64,000 bases of DNA from Sabulibacter ruber (GCF_017355955.1 NZ_JAFFID010000004.1:247390-311389); one strand, 5' to 3'; numbered from the stretch's first letter, positions 53,752 to 63,088 are shown. The notes: generated by a model from the sequence alone, not told the origin. Translations and numbers: made by a program.

Positions 53752-54957
53752 ATGGCCACTGTAAAACTTCTGCTGCGAACAGAAAAATCAGATGCTTCCG
53801 GCGAAGCACCTCTCTACATCCGGATCACCAAAGACCGGAAGCCCAAGTACATCTCCTTGGGAATTAAAATACATCCAAAGCACTGGAATGAAGCAGAGAA
53901 AAAAGTAAAGAAAGCCCACCCAAATTCCCAAAGGCTCAACAACCTTCTGGCTGTAAAGATTGCCGAAGCAGAAGGTGTAGCCCTTACTTTGGAGACGGCA
54001 GAGAAGAATACGCCTGCAATCAAAATCAAGGAAGCCGTCCTCGGTAAGACCTCTGAGAGTTTCTTGAAATATGCAGATCATTACATAAAAGCCTTAGAAA
54101 AGAACAATCAGATAAGCACAACTGAGAAAGCTAGAGCTGTTTTCAGCAAGCTACGTGCTTTTCTTAGGAACAGGGACCTTTTATTTGACCAGTTGACGGT
54201 AACTTTCCTTAAAAGCTATGAACGTCATCTTAAAGATGAAGTAGGTAACTCCACAAATACAATTCATGCTAACCTAAGGGTTATCCGCCGAATCATCAAT
54301 GAGGCCATCAGCGAAGACATTATGTCTTTTGAAAAGAACCCTTTTCTGAAGTTTAAGCTAAAACTGGAAAAGACAGTGAAAGCCTACCTTACCGAGGAGG
54401 AACTTTTGAAGATCGAGGAACTGCCTTTTAAACCAGGAACCAGGAAGTATGACCATCGGAATATGTACGTGTTTGCCGCCTATGCTGGAGGCCTCCGTAT
54501 TTCTGATGTACTTCAATTGAAGTGGAAACACTTTGACGGTGAAAGAGTGGTGATCGATACCCATAAAACAGGCAGTACTGTTTCCATCAAGCTTCCTGCT
54601 AAAGCCATCACCATTCTAGATGGTTACAGGACGTCAAGTTCGAGGCAGGATGATTTTATCTTCCCTGTCCTGAACCCGCTAAAAGACTACACAAATCCTA
54701 GGACTTTGTACACTGCTCTGTCCGCAGCAACTACTTACACTAATAAAGATATCAGGGCAATTGGAGAGCAGATCGGATTTAGTGGTAATTTGAGTTTCCA
54801 TTCCAGCCGACATACCTGGGCAACTAGAGCCTTGAAAAAGGGCATGAGGATAGAATATGTATCAAAGTTAATGGGACATACCTCAATCAAGACTACTCAG
54901 GTTTATGCTAAGATTGTCTCAGAGGAATTAGATAGAGCAATGGATGTTTTTAATTAA
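53752..54957 (+). CDS. Tyrosine recombinase/integrase
   Basis: A 401-residue site-specific recombinase that would integrate and excise the element. An arm-type DNA-binding domain covers about residues 1-85 (VKLLLRTEKSDASGEAPLYI), a SAM-like core-binding domain about 105-200 and the catalytic domain about 212-395. The catalytic set is visible: R249 (GGLRISDVL), K272, H350 and R353 (SFHSSRHTWATR), H376 (LMGHTSIKTT) and Y385. All residues are intact. The domain layout is that of Bacteroidota transposon integrases, not of integron IntI, so it is not the missing cassette integrase. Confidence 0.95.
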   Translation: MATVKLLLRTEKSDASGEAPLYIRITKDRKPKYISLGIKIHPKHWNEAEKKVKKAHPNSQRLNNLLAVKIAEAEGVALTLETAEKNTPAIKIKEAVLGKTSESFLKYADHYIKALEKNNQISTTEKARAVFSKLRAFLRNRDLLFDQLTVTFLKSYERHLKDEVGNSTNTIHANLRVIRRIINEAISEDIMSFEKNPFLKFKLKLEKTVKAYLTEEELLKIEELPFKPGTRKYDHRNMYVFAAYAGGLRISDVLQLKWKHFDGERVVIDTHKTGSTVSIKLPAKAITILDGYRTSSSRQDDFIFPVLNPLKDYTNPRTLYTALSAATTYTNKDIRAIGEQIGFSGNLSFHSSRHTWATRALKKGMRIEYVSKLMGHTSIKTTQVYAKIVSEELDRAMDVFN

Positions 54958-54977
54958 AATAGGTCATATAAATTAAA

Positions 54978-55997
54978 ATGGGAAAGAATATAAACCTTGA
55001 ACTATTCCTAAAACTAAAAGAATTAGGAAATTTTTTTAAAAACTATTCTAAGTTTAAAGCGAATATGTATGGCTTCCATACTGCCTTTTTAGAAAAGAAG
55101 CAAAAGGGGGAGATAGGTAACCAAGACTTCGTGCATTATATGACCCAAGCACTGGATTCACGGATAAACTATTTTAGTTTTAACAATTTGGCTGCTAAAA
55201 TGCTAGGTACTAATCCCAGAGTAATTCATTCAGAAGTTTATTTGGTGGATAAAAGCCTAAAGTATTATAAAAATCTTGTAGAGGATTATCTGTCAGAATC
55301 CTCCCATGATTATCAATGGGAGTTCAATCAACTAGAGCAAGAGCTCTCCCATGAACTGTACTCTTTGATGGAAAAAGAAGGGTTGACACGTGAAGAAGCT
55401 AAAATGAGGGCCGAAAGTAAGTATCAGCAAGAGTATGATAAAATTGCTTTTCTCAAGGAGGCGATTGAGCCATTCCTTTTGCAGTTGAGGAAAAGCCTTG
55501 AAGCAGAGCTTGATTTCATTGATACGGTATATGGACCTCTTTTGAACGAGTTAACCACAGACATTGCGCATGGAAAGGTCGGGGCCGGAAGAATAAAAGA
55601 GTTATTGGAGTTGCCGGATGATAAAGTAGGTTTAGTTCTAAACCAAGCGTATCAGAACTTAACTAATGTGATGAGACCTAAAAAGTTAAAAAGGTCCGAT
55701 TGGAAGGTAGCCCAAATCGCTATCCTATTTTATTATCTACGGCAAGAGAATATCATTAGTGAGAACATTTCTGGTGTGGAGCTGAGTGGCCTAATAAGCC
55801 AACTGACTACATATGATAAAGATGCCGTTGAACAAGATTTATCAGCTATTGCAAAGGTAATGTCAACTCATAAATTCAAAACAGACGGAAAGGATGCTGA
55901 ATTTGTAGCTGAGAGCCTGATAGCATTAATTGAAAAGATCAAACAGGATAAAAGGATTTACATCCACAATGAGTTAGCCTATAGGAAGAAGGAATAA
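54978..55997 (+). CDS. Helical protein of unknown function in the mobile element
   Basis: A 339-residue, mostly helical and highly charged protein. A possible coiled coil lies at about residues 110-175 (EFNQLEQELSHELYSLMEKE). No domain is recognised. It begins 20 bases after the integrase stop and is probably co-transcribed with it. It may be an accessory factor of the element. Confidence 0.75.
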   Translation: MGKNINLELFLKLKELGNFFKNYSKFKANMYGFHTAFLEKKQKGEIGNQDFVHYMTQALDSRINYFSFNNLAAKMLGTNPRVIHSEVYLVDKSLKYYKNLVEDYLSESSHDYQWEFNQLEQELSHELYSLMEKEGLTREEAKMRAESKYQQEYDKIAFLKEAIEPFLLQLRKSLEAELDFIDTVYGPLLNELTTDIAHGKVGAGRIKELLELPDDKVGLVLNQAYQNLTNVMRPKKLKRSDWKVAQIAILFYYLRQENIISENISGVELSGLISQLTTYDKDAVEQDLSAIAKVMSTHKFKTDGKDAEFVAESLIALIEKIKQDKRIYIHNELAYRKKE

Positions 55998-56073
55998 GTT
56001 AACCGAAATTTATTAACCACTCCATGCAGCTTGCCTGATCTAATTTCGCTTCCACTAAACAATAGCATGTTTT

Positions 56074-56355
56074 ATGGAAGCGATTTTATTAACTGAAGAT
56101 ACAGCGAACAACCTTTTTTCTAGACTTGCCAGCATTGAGGCCTGCCTTAAGGCTATCAAAACAATCAATTATGAATGGTGGCTTGACAATGACGAGGCGC
56201 AAAAGCTTCTTAAGGTCAGTAAGAGGACCCTTCAGAACTGGCGAGACATGGGTATCATCGCTTTCAGCCAGGTAGGACACAAGATATACTACCGAAGGTC
56301 TGATGTGGATGCAATGCTCCTCAAACACTATAATCAGGCTTTCAAGCCTCCTTAA
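56074..56355 (+). CDS. Excisionase-like helix-turn-helix protein
   Basis: A 93-residue protein of the MerR/HTH_17 type. Helix-turn-helix sequence is at about residues 38-80 (WLDNDEAQKLLKVSKRTLQN, then WRDMGIIAFSQVGHKIYYRR), with an N-terminal helix. Proteins of this kind are encoded next to integrases in Bacteroidota elements and serve as excisionases or regulators. It lies directly before the RepA-like ATPase gene. Confidence 0.88.
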   Translation: MEAILLTEDTANNLFSRLASIEACLKAIKTINYEWWLDNDEAQKLLKVSKRTLQNWRDMGIIAFSQVGHKIYYRRSDVDAMLLKHYNQAFKPP

Positions 56356-56431
56356 ATAATTTTAATACTTAGGCCCTTAATGCAGCTTGGCTGCAAAGTG
56401 AACTAGTGTTTAATGATAAATTATTAATAGG

Positions 56432-57544
56432 ATGAGTTTTGAAAATAATGGTTCTGATGAGCAGGACCCACAACAAGAGGGGGGACGTATCCCATCTATA
56501 ATCACTGCAAGGCAATTAGCTGCTATTGAAGGTGAAACTAGCCAAAGATTCCTGTTAGAGCCTTTTCTTCCGGTAGTAGGCACTGCCCTTGTGGCTGGTC
56601 AGCCTGATACAGGTAAAAGCCAGTTTGCAAGACAACTAGCCATCCTGATTTCCCACGGTGCGGGTGAGTTCCTGGGATTCCAATTGAACCTGTCACACCA
56701 TAAGGCTATTTACCTTGCTACGGAAGATGACCCAATAAGCTGTAAGGAATTACAAGGCAGACAGCATGAAGGGTTAGGGCTACAGCCGAATGAGAGCCTA
56801 AGGTTTGTTTTTCCTGAGGTCCTTGACCAGAAAGCAATCCTTCACACCCTTGAAGATGCCCTTACAGCAGAGCCTGCTGATTTGGTTGTGGTGGATAGTT
56901 TCAGTGATGTTTTTGGTGGGAATGACATGAACAGTAATAGTCAGATGCGCCAAACAGTGAATAGCTTTGATTCACTCGCCAAGAAGCATAAATGCTTAAT
57001 TTTATTCGTTCACCACATCAACAAGGCTGCATACGGAAAGGCTGCCACCCAGCAGGGAATCCAAGGAGGGAGCGGTTTAACCCAGAAAGTTAGGTTAGCT
57101 TGGCAGATTTCACCAGGGGAGAGTAACAAAAAACACCTTTCAGTTACCAAAGGGAACTACTGTCCTAGGGAATATAAAGAGAAAGCCTTGGTTCTGATAT
57201 TCAATGAGGAGACCTTCATCTTCTCACTGACAGAAGAGACCGTCAATATTGGGTTAGTAAGCTCTGAGGCAGAGTTGTCTAGGGTAGAAAAGGAAATATC
57301 CTTCTGCATTCCCATAGTTAGACAACTGCTTGAGGAAAGCCACGGTATGACCTACAAGGACCTATATGAATCTATAATGACAGAATTAGATGTGTCCGAA
57401 GCAACAGCGAAAAGGCGAATCGCAACACTTTATGAGATGAAGTACATAAAGAAGGGGGCTGACAAGAGGTACTTCTGGGATCAGGAAGATGATGACCCTA
57501 ATCCTGATCATCCTGATAATAACTTGGAACCACCTCTAAATTAG
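56432..57544 (+). CDS. RepA-like AAA ATPase (AAA_25)
   Basis: A 370-residue RecA-fold ATPase resembling the RepA hexameric replicative helicase of broad-host plasmids. Walker A is GQPDTGKS (residues 56-63), Walker B LVVVDSF (151-157). A FVHHINKAAYGKA segment (about 190-202) and QGGSGLTQKVRLAWQI follow, as in the family. A winged-helix-like C-terminal part (about 290-345) could bind DNA. It may drive replication of the excised element. Repeats of GTATCA directly downstream could be its target. Confidence 0.85.
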   Translation: MSFENNGSDEQDPQQEGGRIPSIITARQLAAIEGETSQRFLLEPFLPVVGTALVAGQPDTGKSQFARQLAILISHGAGEFLGFQLNLSHHKAIYLATEDDPISCKELQGRQHEGLGLQPNESLRFVFPEVLDQKAILHTLEDALTAEPADLVVVDSFSDVFGGNDMNSNSQMRQTVNSFDSLAKKHKCLILFVHHINKAAYGKAATQQGIQGGSGLTQKVRLAWQISPGESNKKHLSVTKGNYCPREYKEKALVLIFNEETFIFSLTEETVNIGLVSSEAELSRVEKEISFCIPIVRQLLEESHGMTYKDLYESIMTELDVSEATAKRRIATLYEMKYIKKGADKRYFWDQEDDDPNPDHPDNNLEPPLN

Positions 57545-58105
57545 TATCAAGTATCAGGAGTCCAATTTCTTAGGGTTTTTATGGGTTGATACTTTGATAC
57601 CATATGATAAAGAACTTAAAGCTCACTTTAAAAGGTGGGCTTTATTTTTGCCTTGGTTTGATTCAAAGCAATGATAGGTTCTTGTTAAGTAGCTTCAGTG
57701 TTCCCTGAATGGAAGTCAGATTAGTTTAGGAATGTGTTAGGTATCAAGGTCTCACAATATTTATTTCCTTGGGTTTTGATATTCCTGATACCTGATATTC
57801 CCCTTTTTGCATTATCTCACCTCACCTGCCTTTTACCCTATAAGTAATCCAGCCTGCTAAGTATTTGTTAGTACGTTAATCTCTTTGACTGATCATCCCT
57901 AATCCCCTTGATCATGCCTGTTAAGTATGATTTGCTAATCAAGCATACGCAATTATATATAGCTTAAAATTGAAAAGGCCCCACATAAAATTTTTTTGGT
58001 ATTTATTTTTTTTCTGTGCCAATGTAAAGAACACTCTGCACCCGCTACATGCCCCACCCATGTGTTGGAGGCAAGGTGCCCCCAGGTACAAATGTCTAAC
58101 TTTAA
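57545..58105. other. Noncoding region with iteron-like repeats
   Basis: The 561 bases after the RepA-like gene have no convincing ORF. The hexamer GTATCA or its complement occurs at 57544, 57551, 57587, 57595, 57741 and 57786, in part as pairs (GTATCAAGTATCA and TGATACTTTGATAC). A terminator hairpin is at 57618-57648. The rest is AT-rich, as expected of a replication origin. Confidence 0.5.
57618..57648 (+). terminator. Rho-independent terminator after the RepA-like gene
   Basis: AAAGCTCAC pairs with GTGGGCTTT (one G-T pair) around a TTTAAAAG loop, followed by ATTTTTG. Confidence 0.65.
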
Positions 58106-58459
58106 ATGTTTAAACCTATGGTAACCGTTACTGGATTCAAAAGAAGAAACACCGCCGATGGAAAGAAATTCAACGTGCTCATCCTGCAAGGGGATCTGGA
58201 GTTTCTTCCCTCAAAAACAACGGGGAAGTTCTATGCAACTGCCAAAACCTGTACCGTGTCCTGTACCTTCAATGATGTGATCTGCCAGGGGTTGATCGGA
58301 AAAACGATACCTGGTGCCATAGAGAGGATGGAGACAGAGCCTTACAAATTCGTGGTGCCAGAAAGTGGGGAAGTGCTTACCTTGACCCATTCATGGTACT
58401 ATAACCCCAATCCCAAAACTGTAGAGCAGGAGGTGTTCAACCAAAAGGCAGCTGCCTAA
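58106..58459 (+). CDS. Small protein of unknown function
   Basis: A 117-residue protein, beta-rich by pattern (KKFNVLILQGDLEFL, FYATAKTCTVSCTFNDVICQ, PYKFVVPESGEVLTLTHSWY). It resembles an OB-like or single-strand-binding-like fold in outline only, so no family is claimed. It may start at the second Met (MVTVTGF). It is on the same strand as the other element genes and its position after the origin-like region suggests a role in element maintenance. Confidence 0.65.
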   Translation: MFKPMVTVTGFKRRNTADGKKFNVLILQGDLEFLPSKTTGKFYATAKTCTVSCTFNDVICQGLIGKTIPGAIERMETEPYKFVVPESGEVLTLTHSWYYNPNPKTVEQEVFNQKAAA

Positions 58460-58509
58460 ACAAGTCAAGAAGTAGCTAATATGCTACTCCTTTTTTATTC
58501 TATTATCAA

Positions 58510-58791
58510 ATGCAACACTTTACCGATAACGGGGAGGGGTTAAACTGTACGGTAGATGATGATAGCTGTCTGTTCCACTCAGAGTACAGGTTGTACAGGG
58601 TTCCGTGCCCTTTCCTGGTTACATGCCTCATGGACACTGGACACTTCTTAAAAGGGGACAATGTGGAGGTCCAATGTGTGATAGACGGCAATCCAGGGCA
58701 AATTCTTTTCATGGTGAAAGGCGAGCTATTCCCTCATTATTACTTCAGTTTCTCTCCTCCCCACAATCTTACTATTACCCGGCTTAAGTAG
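58510..58791 (+). CDS. Small protein of unknown function
   Basis: A 93-residue protein with several Cys and His (CTVDDDSCLFH, YRVPCPFLVTCLMDTGHF). No family is recognised. It follows the preceding gene by 50 bases, in the same direction. An overlapping frame of 60 codons is less likely to be real. Confidence 0.5.
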   Translation: MQHFTDNGEGLNCTVDDDSCLFHSEYRLYRVPCPFLVTCLMDTGHFLKGDNVEVQCVIDGNPGQILFMVKGELFPHYYFSFSPPHNLTITRLK

Positions 58792-58888
58792 AATGATGCT
58801 TTTTGTCTGTATTGGAGCTATGTAGTATTTCTTCGCTGGGTTCTTTGAGAAGGTTTCTCCTTAAAAAACCACTGAAAGCAACGTAGCC

Positions 58889-59245
58889 ATGTCCTTAAGC
58901 TGCAGGAAGAAGGGAAGGGGTAGCAGTTCATGCTACCCCATTGCAGCTCCTTATTTCTCAACCTTACTTATTCACTTGCTTATGGAAAGTAAACCAGATG
59001 GAACAAGTCACCAGGTGGTGACCCAGTTCATGTTCATTGATTATAAAATCTTCAACTCCCTCCAGGCTATTGCAGATAGATTGTGGGAAGTGGAAAAGTA
59101 CCGCTTCCAGGAAGCCACTGGTATCATAGTTGACTCTGAAGAGTTACTTGACTACTTAGTCAGCTTGTGTGAAAAGAAGGGTCTTACCGACTGCACCTTC
59201 TACCATCTTATGATTATTAAACAAAGTTTATTCAATCCATTCTAA
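58889..59245 (+). CDS. Small protein of unknown function
   Basis: The frame has 118 codons. The first 31 (Ser/Cys-rich) are not convincing, and an internal ATG at 58982 (MESKPDGTSHQ) gives a more typical protein of 87 residues. It has helical FIDYKIFNSLQAIADRLWEV and ends in FYHLMIIKQSLFNPF. No family is recognised. It is 12 bases upstream of the DUF3871 gene and probably co-transcribed. Confidence 0.55.
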   Translation: MSLSCRKKGRGSSSCYPIAAPYFSTLLIHLLMESKPDGTSHQVVTQFMFIDYKIFNSLQAIADRLWEVEKYRFQEATGIIVDSEELLDYLVSLCEKKGLTDCTFYHLMIIKQSLFNPF

Positions 59246-59257
59246 ACTGACACACAT

Positions 59258-60265
59258 ATGGAAAACGCATTAATGAGGGTTAAAACCCAGCATCCAGAAC
59301 CAGTACTTACAGTTATCAGCAACAGGGAGGTAGACCAACAGTCTGCCTCTTCTGCTTTTATAGAGGCTAACACGGTTTCTATTCCTTTTACAGAGATACA
59401 GGAGGAACACATAATCCCGGTCTATGTAAAAGATAATGAGCCTCTGATAAGCCAGTCTGACTTCATCCAGACTACCCAGGAAATAGTCTCAAGTATCTTC
59501 CAGGGTGAGCAGATACTAAGTCCTCAGATTCGCTGTAGCCATCCTATAAAAGGCAGAATACCAGAGGCAAAGGATAAACCAGCCAACCAATTGCAGGAAT
59601 GGGAGAAGACTCTCTATTATGAGCGCATGATGTTCCTAATTGAGATTCCTTCTGTGTTCGACGACATAGATGGAAATACTTTGTCATTGACAGTAGGTGG
59701 TGTAAAAGCCTACAACCTAGACAACCTCTACAACAAGAAAGGGGCTGCTGAGCACTTTAAGGTGTTCATAGGGTTCAAGAACATGGTTTGCACCAACTTG
59801 TGTGTTAGAACTGATGGTTATCTTTCGGATATAAGGGTAAGCAGCATAGAGCAGCTTTATTCTGCCGTCTATCAGCTTTTGGGTTCTTATAACCAGCACC
59901 TTCATTTGAGGCAGATGCAGGAACTTACAAAGTACTCTATCACAGAGAAGCAGTTTGCTCAGCTTATTGGGAGATGCAGGATGTACCCCCATTTGTCTGT
60001 AAAGGATAAGAAACAAATTCCTATTCTTCTTTACGGTGACTCCCAGCTTAGTTCTATTTGCAGAGACTACTATAAAGATATAAACTTTTGCAGGCAGGAG
60101 GATGGGGAAATCAACCTATGGAGGTTATACAACCTGTTCACCGGAGCTAACAAGTCCACCTATATAGACCAGCTCTTGGACAGGTCAATTAATGCTTTAG
60201 ACTTCATGATTTATTTAAAGAGGAGTTTGAAAGGAGAGGTAAAAAGCTGGTATTTAGCATCTTAG
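59258..60265 (+). CDS. DUF3871 family protein
   Basis: A 335-residue protein with the DUF3871 pattern known from Bacteroidota mobile elements: FIGFKNMVCTNLCVRTDGYL, LTVGGVKAYNLDNLYNKKG and the end LWRLYNLFTGANKSTYIDQL. The function of the family is not known. It is often encoded near element regulators and may be a replication- or regulation-related protein. A hairpin after the stop separates it from the defence operon. Confidence 0.85.
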   Translation: MENALMRVKTQHPEPVLTVISNREVDQQSASSAFIEANTVSIPFTEIQEEHIIPVYVKDNEPLISQSDFIQTTQEIVSSIFQGEQILSPQIRCSHPIKGRIPEAKDKPANQLQEWEKTLYYERMMFLIEIPSVFDDIDGNTLSLTVGGVKAYNLDNLYNKKGAAEHFKVFIGFKNMVCTNLCVRTDGYLSDIRVSSIEQLYSAVYQLLGSYNQHLHLRQMQELTKYSITEKQFAQLIGRCRMYPHLSVKDKKQIPILLYGDSQLSSICRDYYKDINFCRQEDGEINLWRLYNLFTGANKSTYIDQLLDRSINALDFMIYLKRSLKGEVKSWYLAS

Positions 60266-60303
60266 TGGATGATTGTTGATTTGTGTTATTGATTTAGTTG
60301 CTG

Positions 60304-60356
60304 TTGTAGAAAAAGGAATATAGAATATGTGCAATTGTTCATTCCTTTTTCTACAA
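60304..60356. terminator. Terminator-like hairpin between DUF3871 and the defence operon
   Basis: TTGTAGAAAAAGGAAT pairs perfectly over 16 bases with ATTCCTTTTTCTACAA around a 21-base loop, followed by an AT-rich run. It would isolate the downstream operon transcriptionally. Confidence 0.6.
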
Positions 60357-60445
60357 TATTTTAATGAATTATTTTTTATCCTAGCATTTGGAAAACTTGA
60401 AACAACAAGCCAAAAAGAGTTATTTTTAACCTGAAAACTTTTAAA

Positions 60446-61345
60446 ATGGACTCTGCATACCAGTATTTAGAAGGTGATTCTGCCAAAAGGCTGAAAAAGC
60501 TGCCTTCGGACGCATATAAATTGATTATTACTTCTCCTCCATATAACATTGGTAAGGAGTATGAGACTAAGGTTTCTGTAAAAAAATATTTAAAAACACA
60601 AAAAAGTATAATAAAGGAGTTGATTAGGGTATTACATCCCAATGGAAGCATTTGTTGGCAGGTAGGAAACTTTATTGAGGATGGAGAAGTGTTCCCGCTC
60701 GATATTTTTTATTATGAAATATTTAAAGAATTAGGATTGAAATTGCGAAATAGAATAATTTGGCATTTTGGGCACGGATTACATTCTCAAAAACGATTTT
60801 CAGGAAGATATGAAGTTATTCTGTGGTTTACTAAAACGGATGATTACACCTTTAATTTAGATGATGTGCGGGTTCCTTCAAAGTACCCGGGGAAAAGACA
60901 TTTCAAAGGTCCCAAAAAAGGGCAGTATTCTAGCAACCCCATAGGAAAGAACCCTTCTGATTTATGGGAAATAGTTCTTAATGATTGGGAGAATGAAATA
61001 TGGAATATTCCAAATGTTAAAGCTAACCACTTAGAGAAAACGGAGCATCCTTGTCAGTACCCTATCGAATTAGTAGAAAGATGTATTTTAGCTCTAACTA
61101 ATGAAGGAGATTTAGTTTTAGATCCATTTGCTGGAGTAGGTTCTACGATGTTAGCCGCTTTAAAGACTAATAGAAAAGTAATAGGAATTGAAAAATATAA
61201 GAAGTATATAACTATTGGTCAAGAAAGGATAGATTCTTTTATGAGTGGTAGTTTGAAATTTAGGCCAATTAATAAACCCATTTATGATCACACTCAGAGT
61301 AACTTGTCTAGAGTTCCTGAGCAGACTAAAAACTTATTCGACTAA
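60446..61345 (+). CDS. Site-specific DNA methyltransferase (probable N4-cytosine or N6-adenine, beta class)
   Basis: A 299-residue amino-methyltransferase. Motif IV is TSPPYNIG (residues 29-36) near the N-terminus and motif I is LDPFAGVGST (225-234) near the C-terminus, with HPCQYP (201-206) before it. This order is the beta class. The SPPY form is more frequent in N4-cytosine enzymes, though some N6-adenine enzymes have it. The variable target region is about 110-195. It would protect host sites from a partner nuclease. The stop directly precedes the ATG of the next gene, and the whole four-gene run has no gaps, so it is one operon. Confidence 0.9.
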   Translation: MDSAYQYLEGDSAKRLKKLPSDAYKLIITSPPYNIGKEYETKVSVKKYLKTQKSIIKELIRVLHPNGSICWQVGNFIEDGEVFPLDIFYYEIFKELGLKLRNRIIWHFGHGLHSQKRFSGRYEVILWFTKTDDYTFNLDDVRVPSKYPGKRHFKGPKKGQYSSNPIGKNPSDLWEIVLNDWENEIWNIPNVKANHLEKTEHPCQYPIELVERCILALTNEGDLVLDPFAGVGSTMLAALKTNRKVIGIEKYKKYITIGQERIDSFMSGSLKFRPINKPIYDHTQSNLSRVPEQTKNLFD

Positions 61346-61807
61346 ATGAATGTGTTAGAGTTTTCTTATAAAAGAGCAGAGATAGTTCTTGACCAAAGAT
61401 TAGCATCTGAAATCAGCGAAGTGCTAGTTGGTACCTGCGTTACTTTGCTTAACAAATCATCTAAGGACTTAAGGATAAGTATAGAGGATAAATTAAATGT
61501 TTTGGGATGGTCAGATAAAGTTTCGCTCCAGGAAAACTCTAACATTACAATTACATCTATCAATCAGGAGCATGGTTTGTGTGTACAGACAGGTAATTTT
61601 AGTAGGTTTTATGCTGATATTCTAAAGCTTGAATATCTCTATAAGAAGGATAAAATAAGAGGGGCTTTTTACATAATATTATCAAAGGATGCAGCAAAAG
61701 CTATGAATTTGTCAAATGTTGTTACTTTTGAGAGACTCAAAAGAGAGCTTCAAATATTTTCAGACATTATTACTGTGCCTATCAAAGTATATGGACTAAA
61801 TATTTAA
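61346..61807 (+). CDS. BglII/BamHI-like restriction-fold protein, catalytic acids not seen
   Basis: A 153-residue protein whose central and C-terminal part follows the BglII-type pattern as I know it: GLCVQTGNFSRFYADILKLE (residues 77-96), then a hydrophobic strand AFYIIL, NVVTFERLKRELQ and ITVPIKVYGL at the end. In BglII the first segment is a metal site with E-x-Q and an Asp nine residues before. Here the Glu position is C79 and the Asp position T70, only Q81 being kept. The protein may thus be inactive, use other residues, or bind DNA for the helicase. The fold assignment is an inference without database search. It starts on the base after the methyltransferase stop. Confidence 0.55.
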   Translation: MNVLEFSYKRAEIVLDQRLASEISEVLVGTCVTLLNKSSKDLRISIEDKLNVLGWSDKVSLQENSNITITSINQEHGLCVQTGNFSRFYADILKLEYLYKKDKIRGAFYIILSKDAAKAMNLSNVVTFERLKRELQIFSDIITVPIKVYGLNI

Positions 61808-61810
61808 TTG

Positions 61811-63088
61811 ATGAGATTAGGATACTCTTTGCCAGAAATTGAAGAAAGCTTCAGGGACTATTTTAAAAATAAAGACCGTGAAAAGAAGGGGTCATTTCAT
61901 GTGCCTATTGGTGGTATTATGAAGTTAGAAGATGTTTTTGAAGTCCCTATTGAACTACCTAGGTACAGATTAGATAATACAAGGACTCTTTCGTATCAAC
62001 AGAAGTATTTGTCTGATAATCAGCTAGGTTCTGATTATTTTAACGATGATATTTGGCTTGATAAGCTTCAAGCTGTCCAACATGAAATTCTTAAGCAGTT
62101 AATAGATCGGAAGAACTTAAAGGATTACTTTGCAAGTAATGTTCAGACCGATCCCTTGATTTTGACACACGATGGTTTTGTGATTTCCGGAAATAGAAGG
62201 CTCTGTACCATGAGAGAATTATATTTTAACTCGCCTAAAGGTCATGAAAAGTATAGAAACTTTGAACGAGTAAGAGTTGTTATTTTGCCCAAATGTACTG
62301 AAGAGGAAATAGAATATATAGAAGACTTTCTGGAGCAGCAGCAAGACATTAAAGATGAGTTTACTTGGATAAACAAAGCTTTAGGTTTTAAGAGAAGATT
62401 GGATAAGCATGGCTATAATTCTGCGGTTCTAGCTGAGAAGTCTGGATTCAAGAAGAGTGATATTGATTCATACTTGCAACAACTTAATATTGCTCAGAGC
62501 TTTTTAGAAGACATTGGTAAGCCTGATAATTACGACTTGATAGAGAAGGATAATTTCGCCTTTATTGAAATAGAGAAAGGAAGAAAAGCGCTTAAAAATA
62601 ACAGTTCTAAGAAGGATTTGTTTCAAAAACTGTCATTTGTAGTACTCAAGAACCAGGATAAAATTACTGGTAGGATGTACAGCAATATACCCCTAATACA
62701 GCAGAATCTTTTAGAAATAGAAGAAGAGATTAAACTAGAGTTTGCAGATCGATTAGCAGAAGTTAAGGCTAATAATGTCGATTTCAATTTATTTGACGAT
62801 AATACATTATTTCCAGACAACACAATAGATACTTTACGATTGCTTGAAATTCCTGATATACAGGACGAAGTATTTGAGATTATTAAGGATAAACTAAGTG
62901 AAGTTAAGAACTTAAAGGAAGAGACAAATAGAAAGAAACAAGTTCTGAAAAAAGTAAAGGAAGCAGCTACAGCATTAACCGAGGCTAATAATATTAGAAC
63001 GTCAGAGTCTGATAAAGCGGGTATTCTAACGCAAATAGCAAATATTGAAAAGGTTCTTGTGCAACTTAAAGAGTGGGCAAGTAAATGA
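61811..63088 (+). CDS. ParB-like nuclease/CTPase-domain protein
   Basis: A 425-residue protein. A ParB/Srx-type domain is visible with TDPLILTHDGFVISGNRRL (about residues 113-131), the GNRR resembling the GERR box of ParB proteins. A helix-turn-helix-like stretch follows (VLAEKSGFKKSDIDSYLQQL, about 205-225), and the last part is helical (about 360-425). Proteins with this arrangement can bind or cut DNA. Its place between a restriction-like protein and a helicase suggests DNA recognition in the same system. I chose the ATG at 61811. A TTG directly before it is an alternative. It overlaps the helicase start by four bases. Confidence 0.8.
   Translation: MRLGYSLPEIEESFRDYFKNKDREKKGSFHVPIGGIMKLEDVFEVPIELPRYRLDNTRTLSYQQKYLSDNQLGSDYFNDDIWLDKLQAVQHEILKQLIDRKNLKDYFASNVQTDPLILTHDGFVISGNRRLCTMRELYFNSPKGHEKYRNFERVRVVILPKCTEEEIEYIEDFLEQQQDIKDEFTWINKALGFKRRLDKHGYNSAVLAEKSGFKKSDIDSYLQQLNIAQSFLEDIGKPDNYDLIEKDNFAFIEIEKGRKALKNNSSKKDLFQKLSFVVLKNQDKITGRMYSNIPLIQQNLLEIEEEIKLEFADRLAEVKANNVDFNLFDDNTLFPDNTIDTLRLLEIPDIQDEVFEIIKDKLSEVKNLKEETNRKKQVLKKVKEAATALTEANNIRTSESDKAGILTQIANIEKVLVQLKEWASK

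Noticed and set aside
53752..54957. The tyrosine recombinase as the integrase of the cassette array
   Set aside because: It has an arm-binding N-terminal domain and Bacteroidota transposon-type layout, and I see no IntI-specific insertion between the catalytic motifs.
58605..58787. A 60-codon plus-strand ORF overlapping the 93-residue protein
   Set aside because: It overlaps in another frame and lacks any domain. The longer frame was preferred, though neither is certain.
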